A DNA stretch of 64,000 nt from Cladopsammia gracilis (Eukaryota > Cnidaria > Anthozoa > Scleractinia > Dendrophylliidae). Within the stretch, counting starts at the first letter, position 1. Every line of letters starts with the position of its first letter. The stretch spans positions 295,001 to 359,000 of the forward strand of contig JAJGOT010000059.1 in NCBI GenBank assembly GCA_022457155.1. The letters are read 5' to 3'. The translations under genes and the position numbers were made by a program. This document shows positions 18,705 through 31,200 of the stretch, piece after piece. A model generated the notes under the pieces. It searched no databases. It was not told the origin of the DNA and saw only the letters and a list, made by a program, of their open reading frames with translations.

Positions 18705-21700
18705 ATGGACAAAGACTTGAACACTCGCAAAAGGAAGAAAAGTGTTGATGATGCAGCCAGAAATGCAAAGAAGTCAATGAAAAATGGCTCAGGTATGTGG
18801 TGCACTGGGTGTGGCATTTCACCGGGTTCAACGTAATTTCACAGGGCTTCAAATAGTAAACTATTTTCACCGGTCTCACTTGCACTTATATAATGAGAAT
18901 GGGAGACCTGGCGGACGCTCTCAACAGCAGTGGAGAGGAAAGTAGAGAGGGAAGGGTGGGAAAAACTGTTGAGAGAGACCGCAGGGAGTGCAACCGAGAC
19001 CAGATGGATGAAGTAAAAGACCTCACTAAGTGCCATAACACTAATCCACGGACGTGCGAGAAAGGAGAGTGTATGTAGAATGGATTCTCCTTATATACGC
19101 TTAAGTGAGACCGCTGGGAATATTAAACTATTTTCACCGGTCTCACTTGCACTTATATAATGAGAATGGGAGACCTGGCGTCCTTAGGAGTTTTAGCAGC
19201 GGTGTGCCAAGATCACAGGGACAGAACCGACAGACCACCCATACTCAATCCCAGACTCCGACTTGAAATAACATCTGATACCCAGACTCCAACAACAAAG
19301 TCATCTGATACCCAGACTCAAACCTGAAGGCGTAGAGGGGAAAATGCAAATAAAGCTCTTAAGGGAGTCAAGATAAGTGTATTGAGCACACGAAGAGGAA
19401 GGCTCAACATTTTTGGATGAACGCAACCGAGAAGACGTTCCCTGGCAATGAACTTCTGCGAACTTCATATAATAAAGTGCAGTTTGGCCGTCTTTCCAGC
19501 CGACAGGGTGACCGCGCAAACTGTGCAATGTCTCTCCTTCATCAATTTTGCCTCTTTGAGATGCAACTTGAGTCTTTGTTGTGCGGTTGAACTAGAAAAG
19601 GGTCTGTCCAGGACATCTCCCTGGGGAGAGGTAGGTCTAAAAAGGTATCCCAAGGCGGGGCCGAACAGGCAAGCGAAGAAATAAATAAATAAATAAATCA
19701 GCAAAGTAAAATATATGAAACTAAACACGCAGGACCAAACTGTTAAAGGAGAAAAAAGAGCGGGACTAGAACGTTAACCTCCAAATATCAAATAAAACGG
19801 GGCCAAAACTGTTAACCCGCAAATATGAAAGGATGTGGGACTAAATTGTGGACCCACGAAAGAAAGCGGAGATAAACTGTTAACCCACAAAAATTAAATG
19901 ATGTGGGGCTCAACTGTTAACCCACAAAAAAAAGCGGGGGCAAACTGTTAACCCGCAAAAATTAAATGATGTGGGACTGAGCTGTTAACCCACAAAACAA
20001 AGCGGGACCAAAACTGTTAACCCGCAAAAATTAAATAATGCGTGACTAAACTGTTAACCCACAAAACAAAGCGGGGCAAACTGTTAACCCGCAAAAATTA
20101 AATGATGTGGGACTAAACTGTTAACCCGCAAAACAAAGAGGGACCAAAACTGTTAACCTGCAAAAATTAAATCATGTGGGACTAAGCTGTTAACCTACAA
20201 AACAAATCGGGACCGAAACTGTTAACCCGCAAAAATTAAATCATGTGGGACTAAACTGTTAATCCACAAAACAAAGCGGGACCAAAACTGTTTACCCGCA
20301 AATATTAAATGATGTGGAACTAAACTTTTAACCCACAAAACAAAGCGGGACCAAAACTGTTAACCCGCAAATACTAACACACTTGGGCCTAAACTGTTAA
20401 GCAACAAAACAAAGTGGGGCCATAACTGTTAACCCGCAAATATAAATCATGTGGGACAAAGCTGTTAACCCACAAAACAAAGCGGGACCAAAACTGTTAA
20501 CTCGCAAATACTAACACACATGGGGCTAAACTGTTAACCCACAAAACAAAAGCGGGGCCAAAACTATTAACCCTCAAATATTAAATAACGTGGGACTAAA
20601 TGTCAAAAAACGGGGCTAAAACTCAAACAAAGACAGAAACTACGGATCGCCACTCCCCGGGTGTGGGGATAAAGGGAAAATCGTGTTAATAACCCCGGAG
20701 GGAAAGGGATCTTAAACTTTAACAAAACCTCTAAAACTAAGAGTAAACCCGGGGAATGGCGGCCCTGGCGCAGGGTAATCCGAGAGGGTGTAGTAACCCC
20801 TCCAGGCACCGCCATTATAAAACGAGCCTAAGTGACGTGAAAAAACTAAGGAGCCAACCCAAGGGAAATGGAAACAGCCCCCTCCCATAAAAGGGAGTAA
20901 AATGCGAGGGCACTATGACAAAGGGAGGACCCATGGGACAATACAGAAACTTGTGAAAGAGCGAGGGGCGTGCTAGCAAGGACTTGTGAAATAAATAGCG
21001 AACAACAAAAACAATTTGACGCGAAAAGGTAAAAATAAGCTTGGAAGAAGCAGTAAAAACTCCAAAACAACGCACAAAACGAACGAAATGCAAATAGGGA
21101 TAAACATGGCAAAAGCCACGGCATGACAATAAAAAACTAAAGGGCGAGAGAAGCGGCCGCGTGGAAAGCAAATGAAAACCCCACGGGGGAAAACAAACTG
21201 GGCCGAGGCTACAGAAACGCAAATAATGATACGAAAAACGAAACGACATAGGGAGAAACGAGAACCAAAGCATGACTGGGAGTGCTAAAGCACAAACCGA
21301 AGATAAAGACGGAGCGGAGTACCTCAGTTTACTCTACAGGTGGCGGGGTGGTACATGTCTTGGAGCGACAGCTGGAAACTGTTGGGGCTAATGAAGTACA
21401 TCTTGGGCTGCAACGACGGCTTCTCATTCTTGGCGAGGTCGTTGAACTTGAACTGCGATTTCTGGAGCGTGAGTCATATAAATGAACGGGACACGGACGT
21501 GCGAGAAAGGAGAGCGTATGTAGAATGGATTCTCCTTATATCTCCTTAGACTGCTGGGAATAATGATTGGTCAACAGACAATGTCCGGTCAGAATGGGGA
21601 CTTGACTAGGCAAAAGCATGCTCTGTTGGTCATGTTGAACAGTTATGTTCACATTTTTTACTTACAGGTTTTTCGGGAAAATGAGAATTTTACACTTTGC

Positions 21701-22289
21701 TATAGCAAAAAACACATTTATTGTTAGTTGACGGTCATAATTTTTGCAGAATGTTTACATTTTTTACTTAACAGTTGTACAGGTTTTTCGGGAAAATTAG
21801 ACTTTTTTCACTTTGCTGTGACAAAAAACTCTATTTTATTGTTAGCTGATGGGCATAATTTTTGCAGAATTGCAACTTCAAATTGCAACAGTGAAGTGTC
21901 AGTTACCCTACTTAAAATGCCTTGTTACTAAGAACACAATCCTGCAATGTGTAGTTCCAGAAAAAATACATACCCACCCCATGGAAGGTCATTGGAAATT
22001 CCTAGGGGGAGGGGGGTCTTAAAAGCCAACATTTTAGAAGCAAAGTATGAAGCTAAACTGGAATTTTCTGGGGGGACGGGGGGTGCTTAACAAAAAACCT
22101 TCCGTGGGGGGAGTATGGACATTTTCTGGAACTGCACAATCTGTGATTACTGCCAATCATATTTCAATTTTAATCTTAGTAAATTAATTAATTTCAGGTT
22201 CTGAGGAGGAAGATGAAGACCTGTTTTCGTGGGAAGAATATCTGAAAAAATGTCACTCAAAAGCTGTTCCTAAGGAAAGCTTTAAACAT
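18705..22289 (+). CDS. SFMBT: Sfmbt coding exons 1 and 2 (N-terminus)
   Basis: Exon 1 (18705-18792) encodes MDKDLNTRKRKKSVDD and a Lys-rich stretch, ending in phase 1 at g|gtatgt. Exon 2 (22198-22289) follows an atttcag acceptor and encodes an acidic run (SEEEDEDL), then FSWEEYLKKC and PKESFKH. This is the segment that precedes MBT1 in all Sfmbt proteins (W-E-x-Y-L), which fixes these two small exons despite long introns. The donor cat|gtgagt is followed by a 13.7-kb intron. Confidence 0.85.
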
Positions 22290-25200
22290 GTGAGTATACT
22301 GTACATGTTGCAGGTTAAATTTGTTCTCAGGTTGAATCAGTATTCAATATCGTTTAAATGTTTACGCAGTATTCAATCTAGGTAAGCTAACCCTATAATG
22401 TAACATGTAGACAGTGTTGTGATGGTTAGCTTTGGATTAGAGTTAGCTACATGCATGTTGGTTAGCTTTGTATTGGGGTTAGGATTACGCTGTAGCTCAA
22501 GTACATGTACAATTTCGGTCAGAGCATTTGGAACACTTGATCTTTTTACCCACAAATTGTCTTTGTCGTCACCTCCCTCTTCCCACCCCTGAAACAATGC
22601 TGATTTTTATGCATATAACCAAGCCACAATATCTCAACTTTGTATTTTTTTTTGGGGGGGGGAACCAGGAAATGGAAAGACAGTTCTTCACTTCCAAAGA
22701 ATTTGTGATTGTGTTTGTTTGTTGTAAGTGTCCCAAGGTTTTTTGTCAATGGTTGTAGATTGAATACTGAGTACATATACTGTATTTAACCTGGATTGAA
22801 TACCGATCTAACCTGAGACCGCATTTTACCTGTAACATGCCCACTTACATGTAACATTGAGGAAGAGGCCGAGGTGTAAAGTCCTGGGTGGTTTTTCAAG
22901 GTGTTGGCATACCATGATCGCGACATGCAGTACATGACATATTTCTTAAGTAAACCTTATTAAGCAATGACAACATTCATCGGCGTACAGGAAAAATTTT
23001 AGTAAAGAAGTGTTTTTCGTTTGTCTCACGATGTAGTCACTTCCGATGTGGATCGCGACGTTTCGACTGCATACTGCTAGTCTTCTTCAGGCGATGGGGT
23101 CGGCTGGTTACGCGTCACCTTATGAAGCATGATGCTCTGCTGTGATTGGTTGGTTTTCAACAGCTGTGACTGGCGCATTTTGATCCTCGTTGTTTCGGCG
23201 AATTGTTCCCTCGGCGGTCCGTAGTCTTCTTTACTAGTGTGTTCACCACGATGAACAACAACAACCCTTTTTACGATATTAACAGGAAAAATTTTGTCGG
23301 GAGGGCATGTTTATTTGTCAAGATGATGATTCTAGCACTCGCTGACATTTTACTTTTCCACCGCTGTGAACGATCTGAGAATGAACTTCTACATCTCGCA
23401 TTCTTCACGCTTCACATGTTACCGATAAGATATTTAGCAAGACTTCTAAGAAGACATACTTTAATGGACCAGGTACCAACCACACATACTGTCCTAATAA
23501 GGAAGATGGTCGCCAAATGTTATACTTAGTTTCAATCCCTGCGCGGTGTACATTATCACTCCCACCCTTGGCAGACCACAACGCAAATTTGTCCTTCTAT
23601 GGCCCTATTTACATGATAAAGATGATGCTAGGATGATCCTAGAAGGTTCATTTGGTTTACATACGTAAATGTGGCTTCCAGGCCTGATCAACTTTTCATT
23701 TGGTTTACATGAAAAATTTGTCAGAATGGCCCCCTGCCCCGGTATGTGTACCTTTGATTTCGGCGCGGTTGCAAAGCAAGACGGCGGGCGACAATAACAA
23801 AAGCGAAGATAACCCTGGGGCTCCCGAGGCTGTTTACATGGAGCTAGTATAATCACAGTGCTAGGATCGTGCTACCTCTCAGATAGGATGATCCTAGCGG
23901 TAGGATGATCTTAGTGCTAGGGCCAAATGCAATCCTTCGCATGTAAACTGAAAGCAGAAAACATGTCGCACTTGGATGATCCTAATACTAGGATCATGAA
24001 TCCCATTTCCATGTACATATAAATAGGGCCTATGTCTGCTTACGCAGTTAGGATCTAATGGAGTTATCACATTAATGACATGATCGATGTAGTACAGAGC
24101 TCGGTTAGAAAGTTGAGTGAGTAATGTGAGTTATGAGATGAAAACAATTAATTTAAGACATTGAATCACAAAATAATTCAGTAATTTTCTGTGTCTGTGG
24201 TGCCCGAATAGTCGACCAGTTTTGCCCGAATAATACTACATTTTTTACGACTGGGGGGCTGCAGCCCCCCAGCCCCTCCCCCTCGTATGCCTATGACAAT
24301 GTTTGTTGATGTCCCAAGAGTCACAAACATCAACTGGAACACACAGTAGTGTTGATTTTCATACATGCTTCTGTTTCTTACCACAAAAAGAAAAGCTCTT
24401 CTTTTGGCATCTGTGGCAATTTTAACACTGAGACATCCAGGCTGTCAACATTCTCATTGCTTAAAAGTAATGCAAACCTGCAGTTGTCACTAAAAAAACA
24501 AGAAGAACCTCTCTCACCCAGAGCAATGAAACAGGAGCCATGAACGCCACTCTCTCTTGCAGGCCAGTGAGAGTTTATATCAAGTTTTTTTTTTCCCAAG
24601 AGGTTTAGCAGCTCACAGCATTGCGATAATAAAACAAAAGCCATGCAAAACAAAAGTTGCCGTGTGAAATCTCTGTCGTTCTGTCTTCGAGAAATTATTT
24701 GTTTTCTTGAAATCCCTTATCAAGATTCTCTAATAAAAATTTGAGTGTCTTGAAACTCAAATAACATTGGGGATCAAGTTTCAAGTTTCCATTTCAGACT
24801 GGCAACTAGTAAATTTAATTTTTTTAACCCTTTCATCACAGCACGCTTTTAACAAAAAATGCCCAGAACACCAGCCGTTTTTAAATGGCGATTTTTTGGC
24901 AAGCAATGGTGCACAAGTTTTTCAAATGAAGCTAGTGCGCATTGTAAACTTCTTATGTGACTAAAAAATACATCACTGCAAAGATAATTTCATAGCAAAC
25001 AAATGCATTAAAACGGTAACATTATTACAAAACCAGTGAAAACGCTGCATAACTCTTACCACATTGTGTAAAGACTGTCGAAAAGCATTGCTGTTGCTGC
25101 AGCATAGAAGAACACGAAGAACATGTCCAATGTTTTTGTTGCTTTTTGCTTGATTTTCAATATTTATTGTTATTATAATTTCAACCTGTGAGGTATGTTT

Positions 25201-28200
25201 GAGCCTTTGACGTCACTTTATCCCATTCGCAACCAAGCCTTGGAACAAGGTTGATTAATGGTGGCAGTAAATTCTTGGACATAAATGTTATCAAAGTGCC
25301 CTTTGGGCTATCTCCTGTAAGTTTTTTCCCGTCATGCAGTGCTGTCATATTATGTCGGAATATTGTTGTTACTGTTTCAGTTCTTCCCTAGACATGCACC
25401 ACCACTTATACAATAATGGCATTCTCGTCATTTTTAACAGAGTGTAACACATGTACATGGCAACAAAATCTCGATTTGTTGTCCAGCTCAGAGATTGAGC
25501 AAGTTTTCTATAACTGTTATCATTCATAACATTAATTACTAGCTTTCAATTATCATTTGCTGCAGCAAAAATGCCAGCATCACTTTACAGATGGTGGCTC
25601 TTAGGGAAGTGATCATAGCAAGTATACTCGACGAGGACCCACCCTGTGTAGGGATAGGGGGTTACACAGCATACCACCTATCTAATGAGTGTAATGGACG
25701 CCTTTTTTTGGCCTAAAAATGAGAGATGAGAGTTTAATATTCTGTCGGCATAAAGCTTGCATTGCTAGTGAAACGGCACAGGAATATTTTTATCTTTCTC
25801 TCAGTTTCTACTCCTGATAGAATGGGGGCTATGAGAACAAGACACCATCTTTTTAGGTGGGGCGAGAGGGGGTACATAAAGAGACCACCAGTCTTTTTAT
25901 TAAATGGTGGTTCCTGTCCGAGAGACCATTTCCGTTAGTGATTTTTATCTCAACCTGGGTTGTTTTAATTATGTGTAACATGCAATATCTTCAACAAAAA
26001 TAATTTATTGTCGAAATATTAAATTGACATCGGTAGAAGTTTTTTTAAGTTTCTATTTAAGCTAATAATGTTAAGCCATTAATTTAAGTAATCAATAAAT
26101 GTCAGTGTTATATACAAGCTATGTGATCTTTCCTTTTGTGATGTACTGTATAGTCACAGAGCAAACCTTATCCTTTAGTTTAGAAAAATGTTGTGCGATT
26201 TTGGAACATTTTTTAAATTCTACGACACCAGGCCAGTGGAAAATAATTACCGGGACGCAGTAGAGAAAAAAAAAGCAAATTAAAGTGAATTTAACTGAAT
26301 GTCAATGCCTGTTGTTCAGGTCAGGCGACATTCTGCGAAGGTTCTGTCAAGCACAAGACACAAGACACTACCCCACAACAGAATAATTAACCTCAAGAAG
26401 TATTGTTTCCAATAAAGACATGCACAGCATTTTCATTCTTGGATCTTAGACTACATCCGTGAAGAAACACTTTCTCGCAAGTCTTGCACGCCATAGACTA
26501 TTTAAGTCTATTAAAATAGACACTAAATCACGGCCTAAGAAATTTTCTGATTCTCAGTAATATTTTCACAACGATCAGAATAAAAACTTCAGCCGATCTA
26601 ACAAACGAGTCTAAGCCAAATTAAAGAAACCCTTATATACATCAGGAGAGCTATTACAATGAAGGCATGGATAATAGACAGATAAAATAATTCTAATCAG
26701 TTCTTTTGTCAACATGAAACCCTGCTGAAATTGTCAAGGACCAATATCATCGAGCAAACATGTCATATATTCCTAGGGTGATCTAATGTATACCTACTTT
26801 AGAAAGCTATTCTAAAGGCTTTTTTAAAAATACTTTTTACGACTTTTGCCTGTCTCATTTTATACTACTGTATATAAATGGATCGTAAAACGAAATAAGC
26901 CATTTCACAGTTCGACGGAATACCAGATATATTAAACCATCCATAAGGAAAACTAGGCCCCGTAGCCCCCCCCCAAAAAAACAGACCAATTAAAATGAAC
27001 CAAAATAAGGCCTTAAAAAGTAACTGAAACCTAAATGTTTGAGCCTTAAAATGAACAAAAATTACAAACCAAGATTAAAGATCAACCGGCAAAATCAGTA
27101 CATGTAATCCTGAAATATACACTGTACAAGAATCAGAAGAAATTTTCTATTGATTACACACTTATTGTCGCTTGATAAAATAAAACTTTTTTATTCACAT
27201 GTACATACAGCGTTTGTGAAATTCTTTCTGATCACTTTCAAGCACCCGTTGTAAGATGGATTCCACACTGTACAGCAACAGTGCTACTACTTACCTTAAA
27301 CTCTCTCTTCCCTTTCTTTGGAACGTAATGCTATAAACAATATCAGTTCATTTTTACAACTGATTGGGAAATATTAAGCACACATCGTAAAGCGCACGAA
27401 TGATGATTCATCTCTACCGGACCGATCGATTTCCAAAGGCCTAGTACTGGAATTGCAAGTTGATCTGACATAATAATTATAAAGGGAATATTCATACTTT
27501 TTCTAAATTTCCTATCCAGACAAAGCCAGAAAGAATCCCACCGAATTTCATGCTGCTAATATGCCAGCAGTAAATACATATAAATAAACGTATCATTACA
27601 AAGTTCACGAAACATGAGAACCCGGCTAGTGAACGTGCATTGTTACTAAAACAGGGAATGACCTATAATGAAGTACATGCCACAGCGAACAATAAGTTTA
27701 TTGGTGAAAAACTCATGTTCCCTTAAAACATGAAAACTGCCATAATCGTAGGCCGCAAAAATCATTGCTATGCAGAAGAGAATTATACAGTAGGAATGTT
27801 ACCTAACTGAATGCCAGGGCATTTTTCAAAACAGCGATCGTGTAAACAGGCAAAATGCGTCCGCTTCTTTCCTTAAGTTTTCAGATTTCATCTTTGATAT
27901 CAAATACTTATTTCTAAAAGTATCATGATTATAACATATGTTGTTATATTTTCCTCTAAAAACGCGTTTTGTACTAATACCTAAACTTAAAAACTCTGAA
28001 TTCTAATAACCCAAATCTATATTTCACAATTACATTTCTTTTCCTTTCGTTTGTAAATATCTACTTTATTTTATATAGAAATTCTGGAAATATTTCTTTC
28101 TTTTTTTATGACGCATTTAATTAAAATCGACCTGTTTATTAACCTTTATTGAGAAAAACGGTTTAGGTTAAAAGGATGTCTCAAGAACTCTTGAATTTTT

Positions 28201-31200
28201 GATAAAATACAGCCAAATAAATTGCTCTCTATCTCTTGGAACGTTGTCTGAAGTCTTAGTTCACTAAATCAAGCTATGAATATATGGCTTTGTCAGGCCA
28301 CAAACGTGCGCTACAAATGAATCACTCTAATTCAGAATAAACAAAATAACGAGAGCTTGAATTTTTGATAAAATACGGCCAAATAAATTGCTCTCTCTTC
28401 TAACGTTCTCTAAAATCGTAGTTAACTAAATCATCAACGTAGGAATATATCGCTTTGTCAGGCCACAAACATGCGCTCGCTAAACCGCTTTCAAAAAATA
28501 TGCTACTCGACTCTTGTGTTCTTATCATAGTATCTAATTTTACAATTAAACGAGACTTACCTGTAAGTTGACGTTTGATTTGAATTCTATCCTGTCATCA
28601 GTCCGGAACGAAGGAGTAACATGAGAAGCACGCGCGCTAGCTTATTGAGCCATTATTTAAAGAAAGGGCTTGTTGGAGGTCACAGGAACGAAGGAGAAGG
28701 GATGGGTAAATGCCAATAGGGAGGGCATGTTACTCCTTCGTTCCGGACTGATGACAGGATGGAATTCAAATCAAACGTCAACTTACAGGTAAGTCTCATT
28801 TAATTGTAAAATTCTATCTGTCATCAGTCCTAAGTCACTACGGAGTACCATGAGATTTCAAAGCCTGTGAGATCCAACAGGGTCATGCAACGTACCAAAT
28901 ATTAGTGAGGTACGAAGTCATGATAGGAGACGTAATAGGACGTCCAATAAAACAACAACAATTGGACTTTAATAGAACCAAACGAAAAATGGCGTGACAA
29001 ATATGTTGTCAACTCAGAATATCTAGACGATGTATAGATACGATTACATTTCCGGTGATTATAAGAAGAACGATAAAAAGGGCTAGTCAACCTGAACACC
29101 GGAGTCAAAATAATTCAATAGGGTTTGTCCGAGGTTGCCACTAATTGACTTATTAGTGTTCAGCAAATGTTCGAGCGTTAGACCATCCCCCAGCCTTGAG
29201 GAGGTCCGCTAGAGGAAGCTGTATAGTGGCACTGTAAGAGGAGGAGGCTGTTCGACTACAGTCAAACCTGTATATAACGGCCCTGTATATAGCGGTCACC
29301 CTGTATATAACGGACACCGAACAACTTCCCAAAAATCGTGCCTTATATTAACTGTAAAGTTTACCTGTATACAGCGGTCACCTGTATATAACGGACGCGG
29401 TCACCCTTTAGACTTCCCGAATCCACAATTTCATTATTTTTTACCTGTATACAACGGTCACCAAATTGGATTACGATCAAACTAATAGCGAAACGTGACA
29501 AACCTTATTCAACAGCTCATCTGCAAGATGCCATCATTCCAATATAGGCTATGACTATCGCAAAAGACTTGGATCTTAGACTCTTTTAGCCGTGATGAAG
29601 AAACACTATTTCGCAAGTTATGCTAACCGCAGACTTGCGCTCATCTTCGCCCACATTAAGGACCGAGCAATGAACTGTTCCTAAGCAGCGACTTATTCCT
29701 ATACTTACGCGGCTACTACTGATCTTGCAACACTTTAAGTAACCGCCGCTCCACATAAGAACTACAGTAAACTTCATTGTTCTGTGGCATTGGCTCTTTC
29801 CCATGCACATAGAATGTCTTTGATTTCAAGAATAGAGGAGGAGCTAATGGTTCATAATTATATTTCAGTATAAAAATAAAGAATATCCATTTTCGTCAGA
29901 TAAATTTTAGGAAATGTTCGTGCTTAATTAATCAAAATAGCAGAAGACAATAGCTAATAATTTTGCTTCTTTGATGAAGTTCCTCAAATACAATTTCTTT
30001 AAAAATTTGCATGTTTTGCGATTGGGTCTTAAATTACATGAACCCTTTAAAAAATCAAACAAAATGCGCCTTGAAACCTAACATTTTAGCGGTCCTAGAC
30101 CAATCAGATCACTAGTTGTAACAATGAAAAAAGTTGACATTCCATCGTGCATTTCCGTTAGCACTTTCCTTCTTATGCGAATCATTACTTAAAAGTGAGC
30201 CAAAACAAATTCCATTGTAATATGCCAAGAGCTAGCAAACAACGACGGCATACAACTAAATACTGTATTCTAAACGGCTCTGGAAAGCGTAAATTCCTCC
30301 TAACCGTATCACAGCTAGAGATTTTTTCTAAAATCAAAGAATCGACGACGTTTAGAACAACAGGCCTGTTTAATATATCTTTATTTTGATCTTAAAAGAA
30401 AAATGTGTCAGGCAATTACTTCGGGTAGACCTATTCTAAAGCTGGGCTAAAATGCTTTTAGTGACGAGCAGGATTTGTGCTAAGCTTGTCACTTTTTATA
30501 ACCACGCACATTTAAGGGGCCTTTTTCGTATTTTGGACGTTGCTGTTAATTGTTATTGTCATAAAAACGTTACTCATTAACTTCCAGTAGAGTTTAAAGG
30601 AAACCTGTATATAGCGGTCACCCTGTATATAACGGTCACCTGGCCATTTCCCAAGGGTGACCGTTATATAAAATATACAGGTTTGACTGTACTATGCGCC
30701 GAGAATTCCAGCATCCTGGAGCAACATATATTGTAACACAAACTGATCATGCATGAAAGGCAACTAAATAGTTTCTTTAAACCTTTCAAAACACTTCAAA
30801 TAAAGAGCAATAATCTTTAATATACCTGTATCGTCCTGACTGTTCACTACTTGGCTATCTTCTTACAAAACGAGAATTTTATCTTTTTAATATTATCGCT
30901 TCCCAAATTGAACGCGTGACATTTGTGATGTCTGCGCGCGAGAGTGGACAAGTTAACCCATCCCGTTGACCTCGATTATCACTTTCAGTTTTCTTGATGT
31001 CCTAAAGTTTCGAGCCCGAAGTTTTACCATTCAAATGAAAGCTACACGTATCTTGGAAGCAGTACTTTCAAGTGGAGAAAAAAGGAACGAAGGATTACGG
31101 GAGGGAAAAACCGCAAGGGCTGGGCATGTAACTCCTTCGTTCCTGACTGATGACGAGGAAGAATTCCAATCAAACATCCACTTAGGTAAGTCTCGTGTAA

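Larger units (their letters stand above)
18852..21565. mobile_element. Two tandem elements with shared ends (about 0.27 kb and 2.45 kb), intron 1
   Basis: The sequence actattttcaccggtctcac plus about 35 more bases occurs at 18860 and again at 19130. The other terminus, gaaaggagagtgtatgtaga to ctgctgggaata, occurs at 19060-19117 and at 21507-21560. The first copy is thus a short deletion derivative and the second a long copy with an internal satellite (19755-20625). There is no transposase or reverse transcriptase. It looks like a non-autonomous element of unknown class. Confidence 0.6.

Noticed and set aside
20815..21273. 152-codon minus-strand open frame rich in Phe, Leu and Ser
   Set aside because: Low-complexity composition, located inside a non-coding repeat element, no domain or splice context; best explained as chance in A/G-rich DNA.
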